Origin: an uncultured Muribaculaceae bacterium
GTDB taxonomy: Bacteria; Bacteroidota; Bacteroidia; Bacteroidales; Muribaculaceae
NCBI GenBank assembly: GCA_910578395.1
Contig: CAJTPZ010000003.1
Coordinates: forward strand, 192,703-256,702
Length of the DNA: 64,000 nt
Direction of reading: 5' to 3'
A program made the translations under genes and the position numbers. Position 1 is the first letter of the stretch; each line of letters begins with the position of its first letter. Below, piece by piece: positions 8,902 to 17,526 of this stretch. The notes under the pieces are model-generated. The model made no database searches, was not told where the DNA came from, and was given only the letters and a program-made list of their open reading frames with translations.

Positions 8902-8909
8902 CAAAAATA
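8902..8909 (-). promoter_or_regulatory. -7 promoter box of the Crp/Fnr gene
   Basis: On the minus strand the sequence reads TATTTTTG, a full match to the Bacteroidetes TAnnTTTG element, 28 nt upstream of the start codon at 8874. No clear TTTG -33 element is visible; the palindrome at 8930-8943 occupies that area instead. Confidence 0.6.
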
Positions 8910-8929
8910 TGTAATATTCATGAAAAAAC

Positions 8930-8943
8930 ATGTTATTTAACAT
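8930..8943. promoter_or_regulatory. ATGTTA-TT-TAACAT inverted repeat upstream of the Crp/Fnr gene
   Basis: A 6-2-6 inverted repeat is centred about 38 bp upstream of the transcription start predicted from the -7 box, near the position of a class II activator site. It shares the TGTTA-N2-TAACA core with 7698-7709. It also lies directly after feoAB, and on the minus strand is followed by GTTTTTT, so it may instead or additionally be a weak terminator for feoAB. Confidence 0.45.
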
Positions 8944-8957
8944 ATTTTGATTGTATG

Positions 8958-11384
8958 TCACACAAACAAAGACGCAATCATGAATACAAGAAATGCGCAT
9001 ATCCATGCGAGCATGGTATTATAGACAATTGAGAAACAAACATACTTCCATGAGCCTGTTTCCCGAGCTATTGCTGTAAGGGTCGCTATACACGGACAAT
9101 AAAGCAGAATGAATACAAGAAATGCCAAAGCAGAAGCAGGAGTGAAATCAGGGCGGTCGATCATTGAGGACGTAGTGGATAGTTTGTCGCCAAGCTTTGA
9201 TTGACCATACTCATCATTGTCATCGGTATATAAGACACCAAGAGTACTCACGATGATTTCTTTCGCCGGAATTCCGGCAACTGCCGCAACTGTAGCTTTC
9301 CATGAAAACCCCAATGGTTCAAAGACCGGAGTCATAAATTTTCCGGCCATTTCAAGATAAGAATCATGCTTGGGATCTATTGCAGACGTTTCGATATAAT
9401 CATGTTGATTTTCAATGGTGTCTTGTACAGTTGATTCGTTGTGAATAGGGAAATAGTTAAGCGCCCAAACCACAATGCTTGCAAGAAGGATAATGCCACC
9501 CATCTTCTGAAGGTACTGCCTACACTTACTCCACATGTGTCGCCATGTAGCCTTGAATGTAGGAATGCGATAAGGCGGAAGCTCCATGACAAAAGGTGTC
9601 TCATCGGCCAGAAAACGTGTGCGCCTAAGAAGTCGGGCTGTAATGACAGCAATGGTTATACCTACTGCATAAATCAAGAAAAACACAAGTGCGGCATAAG
9701 CTTCAAAAAAAGCTCCAATAAGCAGTACATAGATAGGCAGCCGTGCCGAACATGACATGAACGGATTTATAAGAATTGTAATCAGCCGTGATGATTTACT
9801 TTCAATTGACCGCGTTGCCATAATGGCCGGTACATTACAACCAAACCCCATAAGAAGCGGAATAAATGATTTTCCATGCAAGCCTATACGATGCATTATT
9901 TTATCCATAATAAATGCGGCTCTTGCCATGTAGCCGGAATCTTCCATGAAAGAAATAAAAAAATATAAAATCAGAATATTAGGCAAAAACACGATCACAC
10001 CGCCCACACCACCTATGATTCCATCGGTAATCAGATCTTTAAGCGGACCATCAGGCATAAATCTGGTGACAACCGAACCAAGCCACCCTATGACTACCTC
10101 GATCCATTCCTGAGGGAATGCTCCAATATAAAATGTAGCCCATAAAATAAAGAACATGACTGCAATAAAAATCGGGAACCCAAAAAGTCGATTTGTGACA
10201 AATGCATCAATTATTTTTGTAGATTCGGCATGTTCGATTTCTGATTTTTCCATCACTTCGGCAAGTGCACCGGAAATGAATCCATACTTCTCGTTGGCAA
10301 TCATCGAAGGTATATCCTCATCAGGATTGTCATTTTGAAGATAATGCACAAATTTTTCGCGAACAGACTTCAGTTCTGTATATTTTTCAGTATGTTCAAG
10401 TATCTCCTCAATCTCTTTGTCTTGTTCCAAAAATTTTATAGCAAGATACCGAGGTGAAAAATGTCGTTCTACAGAGTTGTCGCTTTTTATAATATCTTTT
10501 ATTTCGCCGACTGCATTTTCAAGTTCAGAACCGAGATTTACATGAATATGTCGAACCGAAGGATGTTTATGTTCAAAAACATGAATTACGGAGTCAAACA
10601 GATCGTCAATACCTTCCCCTGAATTTGATACAGTAGGAACAATCGGCACCCCAATCATTTTACCGAGCATCACATAGTCCAGTGTATCACCAGAATTACG
10701 CAACTCATCAAACATATTAAGAGCGACAACCATACTTCTGTCCATATCGATAAGTTCGGTTGTAAGAAACAGGTTTCTCTCCAGATTTGAGGAATCAACA
10801 ACATTTATAATAACATCTGGTGATTGATTCCGCAAATAGCGCCTCACATATAGCTCTTCCGGCGAATAAGACGTGAGAGAATAAGTGCCTGGAAGGTCGA
10901 CTATGTTGAACTTATATCCCCGATGGATAAATGTCCCGGTCTTTGAATCAACAGTAACTCCGCTATAGTTGCCAACATGCTCCATAGCGCCAGATGCGAT
11001 ATTAAACAATGATGTTTTACCGCAATTTGGATTACCTACAAGAGCAACATTAATTGTATGTGTCTTTGAGTGTATCTTACTGCCATTATCATTATTGATA
11101 TTCTCTTCTATAATGGGACTGCGATATAAATGTGACGTTCCCTTATGATCACAAAACTGATCAACTGTAGCCACTTCAATCATTTTTGCTTCATTACGAC
11201 GCAATGAAATCTCATATCCCATAAGACGGTATTTGACAGGATCGTTAAGCGGAGCTGTAAGAATGGCCTCAATCTTACGCCCCTTTACAAAGCCCATCTC
11301 CATTACACGCTTACGAAAAGCTCCATAACCATGCAGTCTGGTAATGACCGCCTCTTCTCCGGGTTTTAAGTCAGAAAGTCTCAT
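8958..11384 (-). CDS. feoB: FeoA-FeoB fusion, ferrous iron transporter
   Basis: This 808-residue protein imports Fe(II) across the inner membrane. Residues 1-75 are a FeoA SH3-like domain (MRLSDLKPGEEAVITRLHGY). After a short linker comes the FeoB G-protein domain, with G1 (GNPNCGKTS), G3 (DLPGTYS) and an NMFDE G4-type motif. A helical region follows, and then the FeoB membrane core with two Gate-like halves and about ten transmembrane helices. FeoA-FeoB fusions are common in Bacteroidetes. The start is fixed by the FeoA homology; the -7 box ends only 5 nt before the ATG, implying a leaderless or nearly leaderless message. Confidence 0.95.
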   Translation of the reverse strand: MRLSDLKPGEEAVITRLHGYGAFRKRVMEMGFVKGRKIEAILTAPLNDPVKYRLMGYEISLRRNEAKMIEVATVDQFCDHKGTSHLYRSPIIEENINNDNGSKIHSKTHTINVALVGNPNCGKTSLFNIASGAMEHVGNYSGVTVDSKTGTFIHRGYKFNIVDLPGTYSLTSYSPEELYVRRYLRNQSPDVIINVVDSSNLERNLFLTTELIDMDRSMVVALNMFDELRNSGDTLDYVMLGKMIGVPIVPTVSNSGEGIDDLFDSVIHVFEHKHPSVRHIHVNLGSELENAVGEIKDIIKSDNSVERHFSPRYLAIKFLEQDKEIEEILEHTEKYTELKSVREKFVHYLQNDNPDEDIPSMIANEKYGFISGALAEVMEKSEIEHAESTKIIDAFVTNRLFGFPIFIAVMFFILWATFYIGAFPQEWIEVVIGWLGSVVTRFMPDGPLKDLITDGIIGGVGGVIVFLPNILILYFFISFMEDSGYMARAAFIMDKIMHRIGLHGKSFIPLLMGFGCNVPAIMATRSIESKSSRLITILINPFMSCSARLPIYVLLIGAFFEAYAALVFFLIYAVGITIAVITARLLRRTRFLADETPFVMELPPYRIPTFKATWRHMWSKCRQYLQKMGGIILLASIVVWALNYFPIHNESTVQDTIENQHDYIETSAIDPKHDSYLEMAGKFMTPVFEPLGFSWKATVAAVAGIPAKEIIVSTLGVLYTDDNDEYGQSKLGDKLSTTSSMIDRPDFTPASALAFLVFILLYCPCIATLTAIARETGSWKYVCFSIVYNTMLAWICAFLVFMIASLFV

Positions 11385-11388
11385 ATTG

Positions 11389-11396
11389 CAAAATTA
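11389..11396 (-). promoter_or_regulatory. -7 box of feoAB, immediately before the start codon
   Basis: The minus strand reads TAATTTTG, a full TAnnTTTG match. Its last base is 5 nt from the A of the feoAB ATG at 11384, so transcription is predicted to begin at or next to the start codon. Confidence 0.6.
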
Positions 11397-11417
11397 ATAC
11401 TAATAAAAAAGACTTCG

Positions 11418-11435
11418 ATACCCATAATAGGGTAT
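11418..11435. promoter_or_regulatory. Inverted repeat ATACCC-N6-GGGTAT upstream of feoAB
   Basis: A perfect 6-6-6 inverted repeat is centred about 42 bp upstream of the predicted feoAB transcription start, covering the -33 region. It is a plausible operator for a metal- or redox-responsive regulator. Which regulator is unknown; it does not resemble the TGTTA-N2-TAACA motif. Confidence 0.5.
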
Positions 11436-12181
11436 TTTCAATCTAAAGACTGTGTTTTTATCTCTATGATAATAACAGTCAAAGTATCATTAAAACAGCC
11501 GACAATACAATGATTGAAAGATATATAACACATAAATAACTACATCATATCTTCTCAGGAGTATAATATAAATGTAAATGGAGAGGGTATGTACACCAAT
11601 AACGAAATATAATAAGGATAACTAAAGTGTAATATTGTTAAATATCGTTGATATAAAGGCATATAGCTAAACTTATGAGCTATTTGCGACGTATTGATTA
11701 TATAAAAAACGATGATTGACAGTATGTTATAATTTTTATCAAATAGTGTATGCATCTGTAAATAATTTACATCAAAATACTATTTGCAAATATAAATTAG
11801 GTCACAGTTCTAAATTTAACAAACCAAAACTCGCACCTTTGCATTGGTAAACACTATAAATTACGAACGTACTGAATCAATTGTAATCTATATCCATGCG
11901 TATAATTACAAGTCCAAACGCGGTCACAAACGCAAATATTACATGGTTTAATATTTTTATTGTATCAATTAAATTACAGTTTTCCACTTATTTAAATCTA
12001 AATAGTTACAGTTTTAGTGCCGTTGTTTAAGGCGTTCGTGGCCCAAACGTACCTAAAATTACTAATTTCGGTATATACAGTCTTAAAAACAGGCGATTAT
12101 CTGTAGTAATCTGTAAGCAACTTCATGATTAACCTAGTGAGGTATCTTGTGTGTTTGCGTTTGTAACCTAATCGTTTTAGC
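11436..12181. other. Intergenic stretch without recognisable gene
   Basis: This AT-rich stretch lies between feoAB and the XRE regulator. Short open frames here (for example 11555-11755, minus) have no family resemblance and no promoter. No tRNA or other structured RNA is recognised. A segment near 12015-12060 is more GC-rich than its surroundings but shows no clear fold. Confidence 0.5.
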
Positions 12182-12230
12182 TTATTTTGTAAATCATATT
12201 TGCACTTGTTGTTTTGGATTTACAAAATAA
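12182..12230. promoter_or_regulatory. Perfect 14-bp inverted repeat in the promoter of the XRE regulator
   Basis: Arm TTATTTTGTAAATC (12182-12195) is exactly complementary to GATTTACAAAATAA (12217-12230), with 21 nt between. The right arm fills the spacer between the -33 TTTG (12213-12216) and the -7 box (12236-12243). A repressor bound here would block RNA polymerase. Autoregulation by the XRE protein encoded 44 nt downstream is the simplest inference. Confidence 0.65.
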
Positions 12231-12243
12231 TCGATTACATTTG
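12213..12243 (+). promoter_or_regulatory. Promoter of the XRE regulator
   Basis: TTTG (12213-12216), 19-nt spacer, TACATTTG (12236-12243) matches the Bacteroidetes -33/-7 consensus. The start codon lies 30 nt after the -7 box. Confidence 0.75.
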
Positions 12244-12273
12244 CACATAGAATTATAAAATTACAATTGTATT

Positions 12274-12864
12274 ATGGATCTCGTTTCTCGCTTAAAAGAG
12301 TATATTGCAAAGACAAGCATCCCGGTGACACAATTTGCTGATATATGTGGAATAGCGCGCCCGACTTTGTCACAGTTGCTCAATGGACGAAATAAAAAAG
12401 TAAGTGACGAGATTGTAGCAAAAATACATGCGGCATTTCCTTCGCTTTCTGTATACTGGTTAATGTTTGGAGAAGGCAATATGGAAGTGTCGGAAAATAT
12501 TGAATTGTCAGAGGGGAATAATGCTGCAAAAAACTATGATCGCGACTCCTTAATGTTTTCAAGCCAAATAGATAATAAAGCATTTGGCATTTCAGATGTT
12601 TCACACGATTCTGATCAATCGAGTATAATTGAGTTTTTTGATCAGGTTAAAGTAAATGAACCCGAAGCAGTACATCATAATAATGTGATAAATGAAGATG
12701 ATTTCGCAACAAAATCGAATGGAAATGATAATACAGCAGATGTAGCATCCAATTTGCGAGGAAAGGCAGTTTCAATTGCCGTGAACCAAAACAAGGGTAA
12801 GCTTATAACTAATATTGTGGTTTTTTATAGCGATAACAGTTTTCAATCTTTTTATCCGGCCTGA
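12274..12864 (+). CDS. XRE-family helix-turn-helix regulator
   Basis: The protein has 196 residues. The N-terminal 65 residues form a Cro/CI-like helix-turn-helix (VTQFADICGIARPTLSQLLN) followed by a conserved SVYWLMFGEG stretch seen in chromosomal regulators of Bacteroidales. The middle is acidic, polar and probably disordered; the final 30 residues (KLITNIVVFYSDNSFQSFYPA) are a conserved-looking beta segment. There are no prophage or toxin genes nearby, so a stand-alone regulator is likely. A 14-bp inverted repeat in its promoter suggests autoregulation. Target genes are unknown. Confidence 0.85.
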   Translation: MDLVSRLKEYIAKTSIPVTQFADICGIARPTLSQLLNGRNKKVSDEIVAKIHAAFPSLSVYWLMFGEGNMEVSENIELSEGNNAAKNYDRDSLMFSSQIDNKAFGISDVSHDSDQSSIIEFFDQVKVNEPEAVHHNNVINEDDFATKSNGNDNTADVASNLRGKAVSIAVNQNKGKLITNIVVFYSDNSFQSFYPA

Positions 12865-12908
12865 CATCACACAAAAATGTTTCTCTGATTTACATACCGC
12901 TCGTCATT

Positions 12909-12948
12909 AAAAATAGCAATTGGTCAAAATGTATCGATTGCTATTTTT
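12909..12948 (+). terminator. Rho-independent terminator after the XRE regulator
   Basis: AAAAATAGCAAT (12909-12920) pairs with ATTGCTATTTTT (12937-12948), a 12-bp perfect stem whose right arm supplies the T-tract. Confidence 0.75.
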
Positions 12949-13121
12949 GATAGAATTTACTGAGTATATTTGACTCAAAGAATTGGCTTCGCCCCCTCAC
13001 ACCATGAATCACTATTCTTTTCATCAAATATTCTCCGTATATTTGACGTTAAGAAACGTCGGCCCTGCAATAAACTAACGACGCATGGTATTTACACGGT
13101 TCTTTATCGTTTATTATTGGC
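12949..13121. other. Leader region upstream of pyrK with repeated GTATATTTGAC
   Basis: The reading frame of pyrK stays open back to 12970, but nothing upstream of 13144 resembles the PyrK family. The 11-mer GTATATTTGAC occurs at 12964-12974 and 13037-13047; each copy contains a TAnnTTTG match. The first lies inside TGAGT-N7-ACTCA (12961-12977). Extra promoters or operator sites are possible. Confidence 0.35.
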
Positions 13122-13129
13122 TATCTTTG
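13122..13129 (+). promoter_or_regulatory. -7 box of pyrK-pyrD
   Basis: TATCTTTG is a full TAnnTTTG match ending 14 nt before the ATG at 13144. It supports that start and predicts a leader of only about 10 nt. Confidence 0.55.
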
Positions 13130-13143
13130 CAAAAAGCTATACA

Positions 13144-13917
13144 ATGGAGAATAAATATGCTATAGATATGGTGGTGAAGCGTAATGTTGTTGCTTCATCG
13201 TCTTGTAGACTTCTTGTCTTGTCGCCTGTAAAAGGTGACCTTCCGCCTATGCGGCCCGGTCAATTTGTTGAGGTTAAAGTAGATGTTCCGGGAGTATTCT
13301 TGAGACGTCCGATTTCGGTATGCAATGTCGAAGGGAATGACCTGTGGCTATTGGTGAGACGGGCTGGAAAAGCGACCGATGCACTTTGTGATATGGCAGA
13401 GGGTACAATATTCAATGTTGTGATGCCTCTTGGAAACGGATTTTCTATCCCTGAACCAGGAACACGGGTTTTGCTTGTCGGAGGAGGGGTAGGAGTTGCA
13501 CCTATGTTATATTACGCCAGAAAGCTTGCAGAAACAGGTGTTGATTTCTCCATATTAACAGCCGCCAAAACCAAATGTGAACTCATGCTTATGGATGAGT
13601 TTGAGAAATCAGGCAATGCTGTGTATGTGGCAACCGATGACGGCAGCTATGGACACAAGGGATTTGCGGCTTCACACCCTGTTCTTTGCGAGAACTGGGA
13701 TCTGGTAGCTTGCTGCGGCCCACTGATGATGATGAAATCAATTGCAAGTGTATGCCACAAATCGGGCAACAGATGCGAAGTCTCTCTCGAAAATCTTATG
13801 GCATGTGGGCTTGGAGCGTGTCTGTGCTGCGTAGAATCTACGGTTGACAAAGGGAATGTGTGTGTATGTAAAGATGGGCCTGTATTTGATATAAATGTAT
13901 TAAAATGGCAAGACTGA
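13144..13917 (+). CDS. pyrK: Dihydroorotate dehydrogenase electron-transfer subunit PyrK
   Basis: The start at 13144 gives 257 residues, the normal family length. PyrK passes electrons from the catalytic PyrD subunit to NAD+ in pyrimidine synthesis. Visible motifs are the FAD-binding RRPISVCN (residues 54-61), the nucleotide-binding LLVGGGVGVAP (110-120), and the C-terminal [2Fe-2S] cluster cysteines (Cys221, Cys226, Cys229 and Cys242 in the C-x4-C-x2-C-x12-C pattern). The 3' end overlaps pyrD by 13 nt, so the two subunits are translationally coupled. Together they form a class 1B, NAD-dependent heterotetramer. Confidence 0.95.
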   Translation: MENKYAIDMVVKRNVVASSSCRLLVLSPVKGDLPPMRPGQFVEVKVDVPGVFLRRPISVCNVEGNDLWLLVRRAGKATDALCDMAEGTIFNVVMPLGNGFSIPEPGTRVLLVGGGVGVAPMLYYARKLAETGVDFSILTAAKTKCELMLMDEFEKSGNAVYVATDDGSYGHKGFAASHPVLCENWDLVACCGPLMMMKSIASVCHKSGNRCEVSLENLMACGLGACLCCVESTVDKGNVCVCKDGPVFDINVLKWQD

Positions 13918-14819
13918 GTGTTGAAATTGGGGGAGGGTTAAAAATAAAAAATCCGGTGCTGACAGCCTCCGGAACATTTGGCTATGGCGAGGAATTTGCC
14001 GATTTTGTGGATCTATCGAAACTTGGAGGATTCATAGTAAAGGGCACTACACTTGAGCCTCGTCAAGGAAACCCATATCCACGCATGGCAGAAACTCCTT
14101 CGGGAATGCTGAATGCTGTAGGACTTCAAAACAAGGGGGTTGATTATTTTATTGATAATATTTATCCTCGTTTGTTGAAATATGACAGTGAAATTATTGT
14201 GAACGTATCTGGCGCATGTATTCCAGACTACGTGGCTGTTGCAGAGAAACTGTCGGACTTGGAACGGATAAGGGCTATAGAAGTGAACATATCATGTCCT
14301 AATGTAAAACAGGGGGGCATGGCGTTCGGAACAACTACCGAGGGAGCCGGAAGTGTTACTCGCGCAATAAGAGATGTCTGGAAAAAGACTCTGATTGTGA
14401 AATTGTCACCAAACGTTACCGATATCGCATCAATTGCCAAAGCGGTTGAATCGGAAGGGGCCGACAGTGTGTCTCTTATCAATACAATGCTTGGAATGGC
14501 CATTGATGTCGAGAGCCGTCGTCCGTGCCTCTCGACAGTTACAGGCGGCTTATCTGGCCCTGCAGTAAAACCTGTAGCGGTAAGAATGGTATGGCAAGTC
14601 GCAAAAGCTGTGAAAATTCCCGTTATAGGTCTTGGCGGCATATCCTGTGGCCGAGATGCAATGGAGTTTATTCTTGCAGGCGCCTCTGCAATAGAAGTCG
14701 GCACATGCAATTTCGTGAATCCGGCGATTACATCGGAGATTATCGACTATATGTCAGACTATTGCAACCGACATGGTGTCAATGATATCAATGACCTTGT
14801 TGGAGCACTTGATATCTGA
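13905..14819 (+). CDS. pyrD: Dihydroorotate dehydrogenase B catalytic subunit PyrD
   Basis: This 304-residue FMN-binding TIM-barrel enzyme oxidises dihydroorotate to orotate. The class 1B catalytic cysteine is Cys131 in EVNISCPNVKQGG, and the phosphate-binding loops near GLGGISCGRDA and the end of the barrel (EVGTCNF) are intact. Pairing with the overlapping pyrK confirms the NAD-linked type rather than the membrane quinone type. A new promoter for gyrA begins about 20 bp after its stop. Confidence 0.95.
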   Translation: MARLSVEIGGGLKIKNPVLTASGTFGYGEEFADFVDLSKLGGFIVKGTTLEPRQGNPYPRMAETPSGMLNAVGLQNKGVDYFIDNIYPRLLKYDSEIIVNVSGACIPDYVAVAEKLSDLERIRAIEVNISCPNVKQGGMAFGTTTEGAGSVTRAIRDVWKKTLIVKLSPNVTDIASIAKAVESEGADSVSLINTMLGMAIDVESRRPCLSTVTGGLSGPAVKPVAVRMVWQVAKAVKIPVIGLGGISCGRDAMEFILAGASAIEVGTCNFVNPAITSEIIDYMSDYCNRHGVNDINDLVGALDI

Positions 14820-14838
14820 CTGCACCATGATTGATTTT

Positions 14839-14871
14839 TTTGGATTTTATCCTCTAAATTTATTATCTTTG
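14839..14871 (+). promoter_or_regulatory. gyrA promoter
   Basis: TTTG (14839-14842), 21-nt spacer and TATCTTTG (14864-14871) match the Bacteroidetes consensus, giving a leader of roughly 35 nt before the ATG at 14913. Confidence 0.7.
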
Positions 14872-14912
14872 TTGGAATAAACATTTCAAGTAACGCAATT
14901 CTAAGACAATAA

Positions 14913-17501
14913 ATGGTTGAAGAAGATAAGTTCAACGACGATCGAATTCTGAAAATAAATATAGAGAATGAGATGAAGTCGGCGTACATCGATTATTCGA
15001 TGTCGGTGATTGTGTCTCGTGCTCTTCCTGATGTGCGTGACGGTCTCAAGCCTGTACACAGACGTGTTTTGTACGGCATGAATGAGATGGGTAACACATC
15101 GAATCATCCGCATAAGAAAGCGGCCAACTGTGTCGGTGACGTGATGGGTAAATATCATCCTCATGGCGACAGTTCGATATATGGCACTGTTGTACGTCTT
15201 GCTCAGCCTTGGGCTATGCGTTACACGCTTGTCGACGGTCATGGTAACTTTGGATCAATTGACGGCGACAGTCCTGCCGCCATGCGATATACCGAAGTGC
15301 GCCTCGAAAAGATAGGCGAAGAGATGCTTCGTGACATCGACAGTGATACTGTGGATTTCCAACCCAACTATGATAATTCGAGAAAAGAGCCGGTGGTTCT
15401 GCCTGCCCGCTTCCCGAATCTGCTTGTCAACGGAGCTGCCGGAATTGCGGTTGGCATGGCGACAAATATGCCGCCTCATAATCTTACAGAATCAATAAAC
15501 GGCTGTCTTGCACTGATTGACAACCCCGAGCTCACGGTGACGGACCTTATGGAGCATATCTCCGCCCCCGATTTTCCAACAGGTGGTATCATATACGGTT
15601 ATCAGGGGGTAAAAGACGCTTATGAGACCGGACGCGGAAGAATCATCATACGCGCCAAGACAGAGATTGAAGTTGAAAAAGAACATGAAGTCATTGTCGT
15701 CAAAGAGATTCCGTACAATGTAATCAAAGCTGACCTGATAAAATATATTGCTGATCTGGTCAACGATAAAAAACTTGACGGCATAGCGGATCTGAACGAC
15801 GAGAGCGACTATAAGGGTATGCGCATTGTCATAAAGCTCAAAAGCGATGCCAACTCTCAGGTAGTGCTCAACAAGCTGTATAAGATGACTCAGATGCAGG
15901 CATCTTTCAGCGTAAACAATGTCGCACTCGTCAATGGACGCCCCAAGACCCTAAACCTCAAAGAAATCCTACAGGAATTTATAGCTCACCGCCATGAGGT
16001 GGTGATACGCCGGACACGCTTTGATCTTCGCAAGGCAAATGAACGGGCACATATACTTGAAGGATTGATCATCGCTTCTCAGAATATCGATGAGGTGATC
16101 AAAATCATACGTGGGTCATCGTCCCCTGAAATAGCCAGAGCGACGCTTTCTGAACGTTTCGGCTTGTCTGACGCACAGACAGCTGCCATAGTTGAAATGC
16201 GTCTGCGTCAGCTTACAGGCCTTGAGCAGGATAAACTGCGCAATGAATATGATGAACTGAAAAAGACCATTGCTTACCTTGAAAGCATACTCAATGATGA
16301 CTCCATCTGCCGCAATGTGATGAAAGATGAGCTTATTGAGTTAAGGGACAAATATGGCGATGAACGACGCACAGAAATCGACTACGTAGCAGGCGATTTC
16401 AATGCAGAGGATTTTTATGCCGACGATGAGATGATCATCACAATTTCCCGCATGGGATACATCAAGAGAACTTCTCTCAGTGAATTCCGTGTGCAGAATC
16501 GTGGAGGTGTCGGATCGCGTGGCAGCAATACACGTGAAGAGGATTTCATCGAGTACATTTATCCGGCCTCGATGCACAACAACCTGCTGTTCTTCACAAA
16601 GAAAGGCCTGCACTATCGCTTGAAGGTATATGACATCCCCGAAGGCGCAAAAAACACTAAAGGACGTGCCATACAAAATCTTCTTAATATTGCTCCTGAT
16701 GACGCCATCACAACTGTTATAAAGGTAAAGGATGTAAAAGATCCGAACCTCAACCTTGTGTTTGCAACCAAGATGGGTATTGTCAAGAGAACCGCTCTTG
16801 TCAACTACTCAAGTTCGATTGCAGCCAAGGGTGTCAAGTCTATGGCAATTGACGAAGGCGATCAGCTTGTCGGGGTAGAATTAACTGACGGAAATTATCA
16901 GATCATGCTTGCCAACCGCAACGGTCGTGCTATTCGTTTTAACGAAAATACCCTGCGTAAGAGTGGCCGCACAAGCGGCGGCGTACGTGGCATGAAGCTT
17001 GACGGCGGCGATGACGAAGTCGTAGGGCTTGTTGCCGTACCCGACGGAGCAGACCCTGATGTACTCGTTTTGTCGGAAAATGGCTATGGCAAGCGTTCGC
17101 TGCTTGATGCTTACCGAGTGACAAACCGTGGCGCCAAGGGTGTAAGAACCATGAAGGTAACCGAGAAAACCGGATCAATGGTCGCATTGAAAATTGTTGA
17201 CGATGAAAAGGATCTCGTGATAATAAACCGGTCAGGTATAACCTTGAGAATAAGATGTGCAGATCTGCGTGTGATCGGTCGTGTGGCTCAAGGAGTAAGG
17301 CTCATAAATCTTGAAAAAAGGGCCGATACTATTGCATCGGTATGTTGTGTTGATACAGATCCAGAAGAAGAAACTGAGAATGTAGATATCACTGAAGCTG
17401 ATATTCTTCCGGAAGAAACAGGCGACGATATCATTGATGATGATGATGTATTGCCGGAAGACGACGCAACGGATCAAGAAGATGAAGAACTAAAAAATTA
17501 A
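14913..17501 (+). CDS. gyrA: DNA gyrase subunit A
   Basis: This 862-residue subunit breaks and rejoins DNA in supercoiling. The catalytic tyrosine is Tyr126 in AAMRYTEVRL. The breakage-reunion domain spans about residues 1-490; the C-terminal six-bladed DNA-wrapping domain follows, with the GyrA-box region reading QNRGGVG. An acidic tail (many Asp and Glu) closes the protein. In the quinolone-resistance-determining region the sequence HPHGDSSIYGTVV keeps Ser87 (Escherichia coli Ser83) but has Gly91 at the Asp87-equivalent position. The gene is followed 25 nt later by a TPR gene that probably shares its transcript. Confidence 0.96.
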   Translation: MVEEDKFNDDRILKINIENEMKSAYIDYSMSVIVSRALPDVRDGLKPVHRRVLYGMNEMGNTSNHPHKKAANCVGDVMGKYHPHGDSSIYGTVVRLAQPWAMRYTLVDGHGNFGSIDGDSPAAMRYTEVRLEKIGEEMLRDIDSDTVDFQPNYDNSRKEPVVLPARFPNLLVNGAAGIAVGMATNMPPHNLTESINGCLALIDNPELTVTDLMEHISAPDFPTGGIIYGYQGVKDAYETGRGRIIIRAKTEIEVEKEHEVIVVKEIPYNVIKADLIKYIADLVNDKKLDGIADLNDESDYKGMRIVIKLKSDANSQVVLNKLYKMTQMQASFSVNNVALVNGRPKTLNLKEILQEFIAHRHEVVIRRTRFDLRKANERAHILEGLIIASQNIDEVIKIIRGSSSPEIARATLSERFGLSDAQTAAIVEMRLRQLTGLEQDKLRNEYDELKKTIAYLESILNDDSICRNVMKDELIELRDKYGDERRTEIDYVAGDFNAEDFYADDEMIITISRMGYIKRTSLSEFRVQNRGGVGSRGSNTREEDFIEYIYPASMHNNLLFFTKKGLHYRLKVYDIPEGAKNTKGRAIQNLLNIAPDDAITTVIKVKDVKDPNLNLVFATKMGIVKRTALVNYSSSIAAKGVKSMAIDEGDQLVGVELTDGNYQIMLANRNGRAIRFNENTLRKSGRTSGGVRGMKLDGGDDEVVGLVAVPDGADPDVLVLSENGYGKRSLLDAYRVTNRGAKGVRTMKVTEKTGSMVALKIVDDEKDLVIINRSGITLRIRCADLRVIGRVAQGVRLINLEKRADTIASVCCVDTDPEEETENVDITEADILPEETGDDIIDDDDVLPEDDATDQEDEELKN

Positions 17502-17526
17502 AATAATTATTAATTAACCATAGATT

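Noticed and set aside
12010..12060. Possible tRNA or tRNA fragment (GTTCGTGGCCC region)
   Set aside because: No acceptor stem or cloverleaf can be drawn from the surrounding bases.
12970..13143. Longer N-terminus for PyrK
   Set aside because: The extension has no homology to the family, and a -7 promoter box lies inside it just before the 13144 start.
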